This document shows positions 22,640 through 34,975 of a DNA stretch of 64,000 nucleotides, piece after piece. Source of the stretch: Nephrocerus scutellatus (lineage: Eukaryota; Arthropoda; Insecta; Diptera; Pipunculidae); NCBI GenBank assembly GCA_947095585.1, contig OX352764.1:74572816-74636815 (forward strand), written 5' to 3'. The stretch's first letter is position 1. The number at the start of each line of letters is the position of its first letter. The position numbers and the translations under genes are program-made. The notes beneath the pieces were generated by a model that worked only from the letters and a program-made list of their open reading frames with translations, was not told where the DNA came from and did no database searches.

Positions 22640-23725
22640 TAATAATATAATATTCGGCGCGACAGACCATTGCGGTCCAAGGCCATTTTGTGTTGTGCAT
22701 GTATGTTTTTGCACACAGATGGACCTACAATTTAATGCCGGATCCGAACGGCGAATTGAAAAGCTTTCCGTGACAAGTTATTACTCTCGGACGTTTGTCA
22801 GACTTTCGCGACGAGATGTCTTGGATTAACGTGAACACCGCCAACTGAGGGCATCATTTCACGGTCCTCTTCGGATACGAATTGTACGACAATTGGCGAT
22901 CATCATTAGATGTACCAGTAACTCACTGGTAAAAGCTGAGCCTATCTTACACCCATGCCGATTTAAGGGATGACGGCAACCGGTTGTATGATACGCAACT
23001 CCTCGCCGAGCAAATACCGTATCGGCAACATCAGCTAGGTCCACTGATTTACCATAATTGGTAACACCAGGGCCGTCTCTTATGTTACAAATACAAAGCT
23101 CTACCCGCATATGGGTAGTAAACCACAGCCCACGCGTTGCATCCCCAGAACGAGCTGGGCCCTCAACCACAGTTGTCCTCAGACCGGTCAACCTTACGGT
23201 CGGCCTTATTGTCTGTGGGCACGGACAACTCCCGCGGTACCAACGTGACCTTGGTGATGTCTGACATCAAGGGACTCAGTTCGTTTAGTATGAGTGCCTG
23301 GGCGTAGGTACGCTACAGCGTTGGCAGCTTTGAACCCTATCATTTGTCACTAGGATACCGTGCTATCCTAGGCCGTTTGGAATATAAACTATTCCCTCTG
23401 TCCCAATCACAGACCTGTATTGTACGAAATGAACCACTAAATACGAAGAGTCGCCCATAAGGTTATTCTTAGTACCAGTAGCCTACTGGTAAGGGTCGCA
23501 AAGTACGAAGACATGCTCATCCCGAGCATACTCTTAAGTACCCGCGGCGATTAATATCCCGTGTTCAAGTCCTTCACCATTCCAGACAAGATTTTATGCT
23601 GCAGATGGACCCCACGGGGGAGGCTTTCGCGACAGGTGGGACACCGTGAAAAATACTTTGGTGTTACTGGGATTCGAACCACTGCTGCTTAGAAGCTATG
23701 CTCTTATCCACAGCCACGGCGCCCA
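22640..23725 (-). mobile_element. tRNA-headed SINE inserted in a LINE, itself interrupted
   Basis: Target duplication CTGGYTACTATNTA (22626-22639 and 23726-23739, two mismatches) brackets the insertion. On the - strand it starts with a tRNA-like head (GCGCCGTGGCTGTGGATAAG, then the B box GGTTCGAATCC near 23663). CACGGTGTCCCACC follows, and the tail ends GTCGCGCCGAATATTATAT. Without the GC-rich block (22813-23623) and one copy of its flanking 10-mer the SINE is about 265 bases, the length of the copy at 55503-55778. Confidence 0.8.
22813..23623. mobile_element. GC-rich 811-base block nested in the SINE, class unknown
   Basis: Flanked by the 10-base direct repeat CTTTCGCGAC (22803-22812 and 23624-23633), present once in the SINE copy at 55503-55778. 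That fits an insertion with a 10-base target duplication. It is visibly richer in G and C than its surroundings. It holds two hairpins built on ACCAGT...ACTGGT (about 22911 and 23474), and on the + strand a B-box-like GTTCAAGTCC near 23564 with an A-box-like CCTACTGGTAAGG about 80 bases before it. The 110-codon frame on the - strand (22859-23191) has no domain I know. Confidence 0.5.
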
Positions 23726-24310
23726 CTGGCTACTATTTACAAGCGTATATTCGCCCTAAACTTGAATACACCACATTGCATCTACTAGACAGAATTCCGA
23801 ACCACGCGATAAAACTTATAGGTGACGTTAATATCGCGAAAACAATCGAATCGCTTGAACGTAATGTTTCCTGCTAGTCACTGTTTTATCGCTTTTTTCA
23901 CAAGCAGTGTTCGAAAGAAATATCCAGATGCATCCCTGCCATTCTTGTATCCATCCGTAATACCCGTGCCTCAACTCGAGTCCACGGGTCTACCATTAGG
24001 CTATGAATTGCCTGATTCTGTGTTTCCGCATTTGTATGATCTGCAGTCATTTCAGACACACGTGCATATAGACATCTCATATTTTCCTCTCCCTAATTTC
24101 CTGAGGCCCACGCCGTGCTAAGAACTATAAGGGTGCAAATCCAAATGCGAATGCGAAGAAGCCGCAGTCCTTCCATTTTGCGGTATGTGCGTTAACAGCA
24201 AGCTCCGTTGCAATGACCACATATTCGTTGCATCCAAAATTATACGAAATGTTTAAAGCTGCAAAAAGTATTTCACCCTTATGAGAAGAAATAAGAAATT
24301 TAATGCTGAA
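23726..24310 (+). mobile_element. Jockey/CR1-group LINE fragment B, right half, plus a second piece
   Basis: Continues fragment B (IRPKLEY-, LLDRI-, KLIGDV- and IAKTIESLE-type text, all diverged) through to the family's 3' tail CCTCTCCCTAATTTCCTGA...TAAGGGTGCAAATCC near 24085-24145. A second small piece of the same family (CGMCVNSKLRCNDHIF) begins at about 24178. Confidence 0.75.
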
Positions 24311-25989
24311 AACTGCAGACAATTTTAAGATTAAGGATTGTTTATTGTATTTTGCCTTTTTACTGTGTAAAAGACGATTCTAATAACTTACATAATTTTC
24401 ATTGAACTCCTCCTCCTCTGAAAACCCTTATCATAACGACAAAAATTGTTTTAAAAGAACAACATATATTTAATATAGAAAAACAACTAATATAACAATA
24501 ATAAATCAAAGACTGTCTCAGGATTTTTTGTATTGCTGTATTGCAGAAAACAGGTACGCTTTGGCACATTTGCCAATGGTTCGATAAAAAGAAAATCCGT
24601 AATACCACATCATTTCTTTTCATATTTAATTTTAAGTCATAATCATACATACTTACTTTAAGTAAAAATAGTTTACTTTTTGTTTTGAAAAGGTAAACCG
24701 AACGATTAACAAAAACAACAATTAACATATTTCCACATAAAATAAATAAATCATAATAATTAAGAACTCTACTCTGTATTATTAATATTAATTTGTTAAC
24801 AATAATATTTTATTAATAATTTGTACCATAGATATATACATATTTCTGAGGAAGAAAAGGGCAAAGTAAATTTCTCAAAAAAAAAAAAAAAAAAAAAACA
24901 TCTTTAAGTTAACTTTGAGCTTTCTTGTCATATTCATACCTCTTTTTTATTGTTTTATTATTGTTTTAAAAGCAACAAACAAAATGTCGATATTGTTTAA
25001 TAATTGTTTTTTTATTTTTTTATTATTAAAAATTGCGAATTTTTAGTTTTATATACAAAGTATACTATTATAAAATATGTTGTTGTTATTTTACTTTTAT
25101 ACATTAGAAATATATCGAAATTTAAAATATTTAATAAATTATTTTTGTTTGGAAATATTTATGTAACATTTTGAAGTTAAATTTGTTTGTATAGTTTTAT
25201 TTGCCTTTTTCTCATTCACCAAGATCTTATGTTGCCTTGTTTTAAAAAAACAATTTGTTATTTCTTGTTTCTCAATATCAAAATTTAAAGAAAAAAATAC
25301 CAAAACTCAAATAGACACTCGTAGATATAAAATACTAGAAATTATAATGCCCAAAAAAATTCAAATCAACAACAAAATAACCATTACACAATAATATAAC
25401 ATAATTATTTTATTATTAATACTAATAGATATAAACTAAACACAAAACTATAGACTGCTAGATTAACGTATGAATGACAGTTAAATAAAATTACAAAAAA
25501 GGAATGTTGCTTATATCACCAACAAATTGCGGTTATCTATGCGTGGATTTCGATGTTCAAAAAAGTATAAGAATAGTGAAAATGAAATCAGCTGCAGCAG
25601 CATAAAATCAATAAGCGTTTATTTAACGCAGTGTAAGTGCAAATTGGAAACATAATAATTTTTCTAGCCAACATATTTTTGTCACGATGAGTGTAAAAAG
25701 TACATACATACAAGAAATCAAACAAATAACAATGACTATGCAACAAACACTAAAGACATTGGACTTACATATAAATGTACGTTGCCCTCTGCGTAAGGCA
25801 TTTAATCGAACAAATAAATAAATACAAAGGAAATGCTTTTTGTAATTTTTTTTTAAAAATAATAAAAATATACATTGTGTAAAAAATGTTCTATGGAATT
25901 TGCTTTGGTTGGGTGGCGGCTCTACAGATCGAAATGAAATTTCCCCAACTATGTAACATCTTTCGCTGATTTCATCGATACAAAATTAC
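24311..25989. other. AT-rich intergenic stretch
   Basis: Extremely AT-rich with a poly-A run at 24881-24898 or so. No coding or repeat structure recognised. Confidence 0.4.
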
Positions 25990-27785
25990 ACCAGTTGCCA
26001 CCGAACGCTATATTTGGTGAGAAGGCTTTCCGTGACATTGTAGTTCGTGCCACCAAAAGATTCGTTCCCGCCGGAAGAATCAAAAAGGTCATTCCATCCT
26101 TTCCGCCGGAAGCCCTCCGGCTTGCCAAGCGTCGCGACGTTGTTCCTGAATTTGATCCTACATTTTCTTTTTCTCTGCCATCACCTCAATAGATTCGTCC
26201 TTGTTGAGATGTTGAAATGTACTTACCAGTGGAATGTCAAAACGTCCGGTCGACAGTTTATTAAGAGTTACGGATCCTGCTGACCTTCGAGTTACTCAGC
26301 TAACCAAGGACATACAAAAACTGGGTGCCGATCACCGGCAATCCAAGAGGCTGAGTCATCTTCAGAACTACACCTAGGATCCAAAAAGCTCTGGTCAACG
26401 GTCAAAGGTCTTTTTGGGAAAACCCAATCTCAGGAACAAACGTTTATCTTATTCACTGACCACCAATACGACAGCAGTAAAAAACACCGGAACACCCGTC
26501 AGCTCACGAGAAAACCATTCGTCCAGTTTTACGCAAAGTAAAAGCGTTAAAATGCGACCCAAAGCACCCTACTGTCACCGTCCTTGAGGTGCAAGATGGC
26601 ATTAGGATGGCTAAACCTTCCAAGGCATTTGGCCCGGACGGGATTTCAATGTTTATGTTGAAGAAGCTTCGTAACTCCAGCCTGGATTATCTAGTACAAA
26701 TCATCAACCTAACCATGGAAAACCTCACCATACCAAACGTATGAAAAATTGACAGGATAGTTCCAGTTATAAAGCCTGGCAAACCCGCCCACGAAGGATC
26801 GTCTTATAGACCAATCTCTCTCCCCTATAGCCAAAACTTTAAAGAAACTCCTCCCCAGTCTTCATCAACATTTGAGTCTTGCCTCCCACCAACATGGCTT
26901 TAGGAAACATCGCGGCACTACTACCACCTTAACGGAGCTGCGACCCACATTGCGAACGGTCTTAACCACCGTAGCCCACTCTACTCTCCTACAGGACATA
27001 CTGAATTCCATTCTCCCCGACTCCATCAAAAGGTTCCTGTCATCTTACAGAAATGGCAGGAGCGCATATGTGGAATTCAGAAATTCCTGCTCAAAGCATC
27101 GGAAACTTAGATGGGAGTCCCACAATGAGAGGCCCTCTCCCCAATATTATTTAATCTCTATGTCTCGATGCTCCCTACTCCCCCTACAGGCGTTAAACTG
27201 ATCACTTAAGCTGATAATTGCTCTATTGCTGCCTCCGGTGCAGATGTAAACGAGGCCACACATAGGATAAATTCCTACCTGACAGAGTTATCTGGATTTT
27301 TTAAAAAAAGGAAACTCCACCTCACTTCCCAAAAATCATCTGCTACGCTGTTCACCTCTTCGACTCAAGAAGTCAACTTTTCACTTGAAATTTGTATTAA
27401 CAACGAAATTATCACTACAGTTAATAACCCCAAAATTTTAGGAGTCATATTCGATAACCTCCTTACCTTCTGTAGGCACGCAAAAAATATTTGCAGTAAA
27501 CTGAGCAGTCGTAATAGGGTTCCAAAATCTCTAGAGCGGAACCGCATGGGGTAAGGACAAAGAAGTCCTTGTGACGACGTATAAAGCTATTGGCCGCTCA
27601 ATTATTAACAACGCCGCCCTCATCTTGACGTCAATTTTAAGTGACACTCAATGGAATAATATCCAGTCCAGACAAAATACAGCCCTTCTCATCGAAACTG
27701 GGTGCCATTCCATAACCAACCCTGATCATCTTCATGATCTCCATGCTCCTCGTCAGGCAACACAGAACGACAGAACACAATAAAC
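25990..27785 (+). mobile_element. Non-LTR retrotransposon remnant, full left part (copy in unit A)
   Basis: Translation gives FRDIVVRATKRFVPAGRIK, then KIIHPSF-like linker, KPGKPAHEGSSYRP-type text, SLASHQHGFRKHRGTTTTL, HSTLLQDILNS and NTALLIETGC. This is a Jockey-superfamily RT. The catalytic YADD position near 27205-27216 reads stop-A-D-N, so the enzyme is dead. The left edge of the 7.2-kb tandem duplication (26725) lies inside this LINE; only the part to its right is repeated at 33917. Confidence 0.8.
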
Positions 27786-27966
27786 CGCTTTAAATTTGCT
27801 TTGAATGACATTTCTCATATAACTAATTTTTTTTCACAGCTGTTGAGCTGTCAGGCAAAGCAAATGTTCAGCACTTTAAAACTAGAGCTTCCGTTTGTAG
27901 CTTCGTTACGTAGCTTTACGATTTTCTTTACAATTGCCAAACGAAACGTTGAAGACAAGCCGACAT

Positions 27967-28255
27967 TAGCTATATTGCTTTCAACAAAATGCCTTAGGTA
28001 TTTTTTGTGGTTAACGGCTGATCAAAGAAACAGCAAAAACTAACCAAATTTTGGTCAAATTTTGGTTTCATGTGTTTGCCAACTTATCCATATATAATTT
28101 TTAAAAGTCGACTCTGGTGGTGGGAATTATAAATACAAATTTGGTTAAATATTTCTTAACAACAAATTTTTTTTGGTTAACGCTAACCCATTTTCTGGTC
28201 TATCCAATATGTTTGTGTTGTAATTTTTATATTTTTGTTGAAAGCAATATAGCTA
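27967..28255. mobile_element. MITE, 289 bp, 23-bp perfect inverted ends
   Basis: TAGCTATATTGCTTTCAACAAAA at 27967-27989 is repeated inverted at 28233-28255. No coding capacity. Shares the outer GCTATATTGCTTT with the element at 30151. Copy in unit B at 35159-35447. Confidence 0.75.
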
Positions 28256-28299
28256 TTGTGATAGGAAGCATTGAAATCGTATGGCTGAACTCGTAAACG

Positions 28300-28530
28300 T
28301 CAGGCGAAGCCGAAGCTGAAGCGTGTTTGTGTTTCAGGCATAAGCCAAAAGTAAATCCAAAAAATTTTTAGGATTAAGAAACTAAAGCCATTTTATAGTT
28401 ATGGTGCTCACCGTAAGGCGGTAAAACCAAAAGCTGTTGCTTTGAGAATTAAAGTAAAGCCAAGCTGGCTTTGCCAAAGAAATAGTAATTTGCTGTATTG
28501 CTTCGGCTAATCCAGCTTGGCTTACAACAT
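28300..28530 (-). mobile_element. Older MITE copy, inverted relative to 30151-30355
   Basis: 28341-28479 is the reverse complement, with few mismatches, of 30162-30305; GCTGTATTGCTTCGGCT at 28492 is a worn version of the terminal repeat. The pair looks like a long inverted repeat but is two copies of one element in opposite directions. Confidence 0.6.
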
Positions 28531-28609
28531 TTTTAGCATTTATTTTAGCAAGTTATACAAATAAATGAGCATCTTCATCCTCTGAGGACTTTCTTTAAAA
28601 TTTGGTAGT

Positions 28610-28845
28610 AATCGTATTTTTACAAATTTATCCGATTTTCTTAAAATTTTGTGTACATATGTATTTCAGGTAAGAATACTTTTTGTAAAAATTTGGAAGT
28701 GATCGGACCCCAGAGGCAAGGTGCTCCCATATGAATTTTTTAAAAATGAACCTGATTTTATTCAAACTTTATTGCACACATGTGTATTATCTCCGATTAG
28801 AGAGTAAGATGAACAATTTTAATTTATATGGGTTGTTTTTTCTTT
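28610..28845 (+). repeat. ~120-bp repeat element, two-unit copy
   Basis: Contains CCGATTTTCTTAAAATTTTG, AAAAATTTGGAAGTGATCGG and the shared right end TTTTAATTTATATGGGTTG. Duplicated at 35802-36037 in unit B. Confidence 0.7.
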
Positions 28846-30150
28846 CCTCTTTTATAATTTAATTGAAGCTTTTAAACATAGCATACTAGCATAGCATAAA
28901 TCAAACATGTAAATGTAAATACTTATATATAAATAAATAAATATAAATATTTATCAGTATTGCCTGATTAGATCTGCATTTTAATAAAATAGTTCCATTT
29001 ACCAAAATAGAATCACTTTAGGAAAAGGAATGAATAAAATGAGCAAAGTGACAATTGAAATCCACTCTGGTCGTGAGGTTTCATAGAGACAGAATAGTAT
29101 ATATATATTTCGTTCCTGCAAAAAGCTGGAATAAAATTAGTCCGAATGCATGGACATTGTTGTTGTAAACTTATTCTTATTCCTATTCTGGTACAAAGCC
29201 AAATCCTATTCATATTCCTGTGCCAATGCAGTTCTATTATTTTGATAAAATACTAAATTATTTTTTAAAGAAATTTCATTCGCCGCTAGCTTTATGTTAA
29301 TTTCTTATTTTTATTTAATTTTCTTTATTTTTTGTTATTATTCATAGTTCAATTTACATAGAAATACACTCCAAACCTTTTTGGTCACTTCCAAGGTTGC
29401 CAGAAAAAATAAAACGGAAACGTAGTTATTAAAAGAATGAAAACATGGGTTTTTGATTTAGTTCATGTTTTTTAAAGCTAAAATATATAGAGTATTTTTC
29501 ACAAGGAATTATAATTCCAATGTTAGTCAATTGATAAAAATCAAAGTATTGAAATAAAAAAAAACTAAGATATAGAAATGGATATAATTAACTCCTGGGG
29601 TTGAATAGGGTAACTAAAAAAAGTATTGGAATTGCATTTCCTTTAAAAAGTAGGAATTCGACGAATTCCAAATTGGAATAGGACATATGGCATTGTAGTT
29701 GAGAGACAGATAGATAGACAGAGATTTGTTATTGGCACGGTAAATCTGAAACTTTTCTAATTTTTTCCCATATTTTAACCTTATTCGAACTATGACGAAC
29801 ATTTTAAAATAAAAATGAGCCAAATCGGTCAAGCCGTTTTTAAGCGATGCGGTTACCAACGAACAGCATTTTATTTTTATTTGTATAGATTCCCATACAA
29901 ATCGCAAATTTCGATTTTTCTGGTTCCGAAACCGAACCACTGAACCACAGAACTGAACAGAACGAACGAGAACAAATCAAATCAAACGAAGTAGAGAAAA
30001 GACTTTTATGAAAAAAATGTAATGATTATGGTAAATGTACTGAAGAAAATCGTAGTAAAGTTTTTTAATTTTTGTAAATTTGGTATGTTTAGCTTCTAGT
30101 AGAGTAGAAAAAATTATTTCGTGTTTTTTTTTTAGAAAAACGTCGATTTT
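28846..30150. other. AT-rich spacer in duplication unit A
   Basis: No gene. Open frames on the - strand (29013-29213, 29614-29940) have biased composition and no known domain. Around 29770-29900 is text of the GCCAAATCGGTCAAGCCGTTTTTAAG kind common in insect dispersed repeats. Confidence 0.4.
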
Positions 30151-30355
30151 TGCTATATTGCTTTGGCAAAGCCAGCTTGGCTTTAATTTTATTCTCAAAG
30201 CAACAGCTTTTGGTTTTACCGCCTTACGGTGAGCACCATAACTATAAAATAGCTTTAGTTTCTTAATCCTAAAAATTTGTTTGGATTTACTTTCGGCTTT
30301 ATGCTTATGCGATTGTTGTTGTAAGCCAAGCTGGCTTTGCCAAAGCAATATAGCA
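30151..30355. mobile_element. MITE, 205 bp, 33-bp perfect inverted ends
   Basis: TGCTATATTGCTTTGGCAAA and the following GCCAGCTTGGCTT at the left end are mirrored exactly at 30323-30355. The interior is non-coding. The tip AAAGCCAGCTTGGCTTT is itself palindromic, so the ends can fold back. A target duplication could not be identified. Unit B copy: 37344-37548. Confidence 0.8.
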
Positions 30356-30939
30356 TATGTATTACGACCCGTTAAGAAACCGTGTCATCGCATTCTAAAG
30401 CTCAAATCGTCAAAATGATGATATTAAAGTAATTCTGGCAGCACTGGTCACTCTGAAGGAAGTTTCTCACGTTTTTTTTCTATCGTGAAGTCAGTTGCAC
30501 TTCGGCAGCCTAATACATATACAATTTAACCAACAGATGGCGATGATCACAAAAGCATAGTCTTAGGGGCATTGTGCATTGTTTAACTTAATACTAGTTT
30601 TGATATTATCTTCAACAACAACAAATGAAATAAATAATAGATCTAAATCTATATCTAAAATCCAAACTTGATAGCTACAGGATGGACCAACGAAGAAATC
30701 ATGATGTTAAACACGAATTGGTTTTCCTATTATTAACATTTTTTGTAACAAAGTAAATTCGTTAAGATTTTAATCTACTATGTTTGTGGAATATCACATA
30801 TCTTAAATGACTCCCATTATCTTCTGACACATTCTAAAGACATGTCGTATTCGTGGACCAACTCCGAAAAGTTTCTTCAATTTGGCCATCAAATTAGATT
30901 TATAACAAGTAATGTTATAGTATTTCTTTGTTACGTTTT

Positions 30940-31955
30940 TATAAAAACAAGTACTCGATTTTCTTAAATTTTATACACATGTTATCTACGATGGACAACA
31001 CTTTTTGTAAAAATTTGGAAGTGATAGGACTCGCGGTCGGGGGCACCCACACAAATTTCATAAAAAAATACCCGATTTTCTTCAAATTTTATACACATGT
31101 GTATCTCCGATGGACAGCACTTTTTGTGAATATTTGGTAGTGATCGGGCCCCGCGGTCAGGGTGTATCTCCAATGTGGACAACATCTTTTTGTAAAAACT
31201 TGGAAGTGATCGGGCCTCGGGGTCCGGGGGCACCCATACAAATTTTGTAATAAAGTAACCGATTTTCTTAAAATTTTATATGTATGTGTATTCCAAATTG
31301 ACAAAATCTTTTTGTAAAAGTGTGGAAGTGACCGGCCCGAGGGTGCGGGGGCATGGGGTCCGGGGGCACCCATACAAATTTTGAAAAAAAAGTACCCGAT
31401 TTTCTTCAAGTTTTATACGCATGTGTGTCTCTGATGGACCTCACTTTTTGTAAAAATTTGGTAGTGATCGGGCGCTGGGGTCGGGGGGCACCCATACAAA
31501 TTTTGTAAAAAAAGTGTCCGATTGTCTTTAAATTTTATATGCGAGTGTATCTCCGGCGGACAACACTTTTTGTAAAATTTGGCGTGATCAGGCTCTGGGG
31601 TCGGGTGGCACCCATACAAATTTTATAAGAAAAAATTACCCGATTTTCCTTAAATTTTATACGCATGTGTATCTCCGATGGACAACACTTTTTATAACTT
31701 TTTTTTGGCGTAATCGGAACCCCGGTGTCGGATGGACCCATTAAAAAATAAAATTTTAAAAAATGTACCCGATTTTCTTTAATTTTATACACATGAGTAT
31801 CTCCAATGGCAACACTTTTTGTACAAATTTTGGAATGATCAGGATAAGGGGGCTCCCAAATTTGTTTTTTTAAATGTTACCCGATTTTATTTAAACTTTG
31901 CCATTGTGTATCATTTATGGAATTTACACGAAAAATTTGTATGGGTTGTTTTATT
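30940..31955 (+). repeat. ~120-bp repeat array, about eight units (unit A)
   Basis: The core CGATTTTCTT recurs with spacings of about 117, 187, 137, 122, 122, 129 and 112 bases. Each unit reads CACATGTGTATCTCCGATGG, ACAACACTTTTTGTAAAAAT, TTGGAAGTGATCGGGC, a G-rich patch and GCACCCATACAAATTTT. It closes with GAATTTACACGAAAAATTTG and ATGGGTTG. Open frames on the - strand across it are artefacts of the repeat. Confidence 0.85.
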
Positions 31956-33916
31956 TTAATCTAGTGGTTGTAATCTTCACATAGCATTTTTGCTGATTCA
32001 ACTGTCATACTGACAGATGTCCATATAAAAACAGGAATGAAAATATTTAATACTGAAGACTTACAGAGGATTTAAAACTTATCTCTAAAAATAGTTAAAC
32101 GTTTGTTAACTTCTGTCCTAAGATTTCTACCAACACAAAAAGCAACTTTTTTTTTTTGTCAAAAGCAAAATCCGTACAGGCTTGTAAGTCTTATGCCTTA
32201 ATTTTTTCAATTTTAAGAGCTTTGTTACAAGATTGGGCAAATATGCATTATAGCTTCTTTCGTTATGTTGACCTCTTAACCTCCTACCACCCACCCGCCA
32301 ACCACCCACAACCCTAGAAATGTGGGCTGGCGTGTGTCCGCCCCTATTAGGAGAGAGAGGCTTCCACAGTTTTGAGTTCTTTTGTGAAAACTTAAATTTT
32401 CTAAAAGTGGGTGAGCATAAATATTGGTATCAACAAAATTTATATAAAAGACAAACAAACATTTCTAACATTTCTAAAAATTTAATTTTACGCTTTTTCC
32501 ACATTACCCTTAAAGTAAGCTTAGAAATGCATTTTTTACATGCTATCACCAGTATTTAAAAAAATCAAAATTGGAGACCCTCCCTTCTAAATGGGCGTCA
32601 ACACCAAACAAGATTGCGGTTTTCGAGGGCTCTATGTGGTCTTTCAGAAAAGGGGTGTTCAAAAGCTCTAACCGATTAAAAGCTATAATGCACTTTGCTA
32701 TCTAACGCCTATTTTTGTATGGGAAAAACTCAATCATATAATACTAATTAACCCACTGTAATCCAACAAACCACTTAAAAAAATTCATTTTAAAAATTTT
32801 CTTTGAAAAAACTCAATAATTTTTCATATTCATATAAATTATTAAATGGGGCCAATCGAACCACCCTCGACAGAGTTAAAAGTAAAAAAATTTACTATAC
32901 AGTAAAAGTTCAACTGTGGGCGTGATTAAAAGTGAGCAGGATAAATATTGGTATTCAATTAAAGGTAAAAATTAGTTCTACACAGATATAATATTTTTAT
33001 AAACGTGGCCCAATTTTAATACAAGGTGGATCAATTTTTGTATTTTATACAATTGAGTGGTATATCATATGGTTGAGTTTTTCCATACTAAAAGAGGTGT
33101 TAAATATTAACTGAGCGCACAGTATTTTACAGTGTACACAATTTTCAAAAACGCCTTTTAAAATGAAAAACTCGTTTCTATATATAAATAAATTGAAAAA
33201 TATAAATTAATTGAGCGCACCGTATTTTATATTGTGGCCATAATAATCAAGCACGCCTTTAAAATGAAAAATTCATTTCTAAACATAAAACAATTGAGCG
33301 ATGGAAATCACATCATCACGAACTCTTAGCCGCCTTCTTTGAAATTAATATTAAACAATAAACACTTCGCGCTTTAAGAAAGCTATACAATCATTACAAT
33401 TTGTAACAATTCCCAATGAATTCTTTAGAATATATGCTCCTTCACTTACTTTTCCTTACTATACTTTATTTTGTTTTCACCCTATCCCTTTTCTCTACTT
33501 TGTCCTTCAGGCAATTTTTGCTTTATAATTTACATATATCAGTATATCACAGTTTATACTTATATTTATTTGCTCAAATCATCAAACACTTTAATATCCC
33601 GTCTTTTCATCTTAAGATGAATAAATGAAATGAAATTAAACCCATTTTTTATGAAATAGTATGGCTGTGTGAGAAAACTTGCAGCTTTCATTTGACATCA
33701 ACATGAGGCCGACTACATTCAAACACGCCCACTTTTATAGAAAAATCATTTTTTACTCTAAATATTCTAAAGTAGGTTTGATTTGCCCCATTTTTTTGAA
33801 ATGGTCGGTAGTTTTATTATCCTTCATATTAACGCTCAAGCTTCCTTCAAACCACTGAACAAAATTAATGTTTAAAAAAAACTCAAAACATTGAAAGCTC
33901 CTACATCATAAGAGGG
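31956..33916. other. AT-rich spacer at the end of duplication unit A
   Basis: No gene. A small tandem repeat of about 100 bases is seen at 33112, 33212 and partly 33295 (TGAGCGCACNGTATTTTA). The open frame 33416-33628 is leucine/phenylalanine-rich, but that follows from T-rich sequence. Confidence 0.4.
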
Positions 33917-34975
33917 TCACCATACCAAACGTATGAAAAATTGACAGGATAGTTCCAGTTATAAAGCCTGGCAAACCCGCCCACGAAGGATCGTCTTATA
34001 GACCAATCTCTCTCCCCTATAGCCAAAACTTTAAAGAAACTCCTCCCCAGTCTTCATCAACATTTGAGTCTTGCCTCCCACCAACATGGCTTTAGGAAAC
34101 ATCGCGGCACTACTACCACCTTAACGGAGCTGCGACCCACATTGCGAACGGTCTTAACCACCGTAGCCCACTCTACTCTCCTACAGGACATACTGAATTC
34201 CATTCTCCCCGACTCCATCAAAAGGTTCCTGTCATCTTACAGAAATGGCAGGAGCGCATATGTGGAATTCAGAAATTCCTGCTCAAAGCATCGGAAACTT
34301 AGATGGGAGTCCCACAATGAGAGGCCCTCTCCCCAATATTATTTAATCTCTATGTCTCGATGCTCCCTACTCCCCCTACAGGCGTTAAACTGATCACTTA
34401 AGCTGATAATTGCTCTATTGCTGCCTCCGGTGCAGATGTAAACGAGGCCACACATAGGATAAATTCCTACCTGACAGAGTTATCTGGATTTTTTAAAAAA
34501 AGGAAACTCCACCTCACTTCCCAAAAATCATCTGCTACGCTGTTCACCTCTTCGACTCAAGAAGTCAACTTTTCACTTGAAATTTGTATTAACAACGAAA
34601 TTATCACTACAGTTAATAACCCCAAAATTTTAGGAGTCATATTCGATAACCTCCTTACCTTCTGTAGGCACGCAAAAAATATTTGCAGTAAACTGAGCAG
34701 TCGTAATAGGGTTCCAAAATCTCTAGAGCGGAACCGCATGGGGTAAGGACAAAGAAGTCCTTGTGACGACGTATAAAGCTATTGGCCGCTCAATTATTAA
34801 CAACGCCGCCCTCATCTTGACGTCAATTTTAAGTGACACTCAATGGAATAATATCCAGTCCAGACAAAATACAGCCCTTCTCATCGAAACTGGGTGCCAT
34901 TCCATAACCAACCCTGATCATCTTCATGATCTCCATGCTCCTCGTCAGGCAACACAGAACGACAGAACACAATAA
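33917..34975 (+). mobile_element. LINE remnant, truncated copy in unit B
   Basis: The same sequence as 26725-27785. It has no left part because the duplication breakpoint cuts the LINE, so this copy was made by the segmental duplication and not by retrotransposition. Confidence 0.9.

Larger units (their letters stand above)
26725..33916 (+). repeat. Tandem duplication, unit A (7192 bp)
   Basis: Repeated directly and head to tail by 33917-41055. Both units start TCACCATACCAAACG and end CTCCTACATCATAAGA. Only about a dozen single-base or 1-base length differences were noticed, plus a 52-base segment (30917-30968) missing from unit B. Contents: LINE part, MITEs, AT-rich spacers, ~120-bp repeat arrays. 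Confidence 0.95.

Noticed and set aside
22813..23623. GC-rich block as rRNA or a tRNA gene cluster
   Set aside because: It does not match conserved rRNA segments I know, and the A/B-box-like sites do not fold into a cloverleaf by eye.
28341..30305. A 2-kb foldback element with 140-bp inverted arms
   Set aside because: The arms are better explained as two copies of the same MITE in opposite orientation.
29977..30348. 123-codon - strand frame
   Set aside because: Half of it is the MITE at 30151-30355 and it is broken by one base in the duplicated copy at 37281.
30940..31955. Regularly spaced repeats, CRISPR-like at first sight
   Set aside because: Eukaryotic context, units are contiguous diverged ~120-bp repeats without unique spacers.
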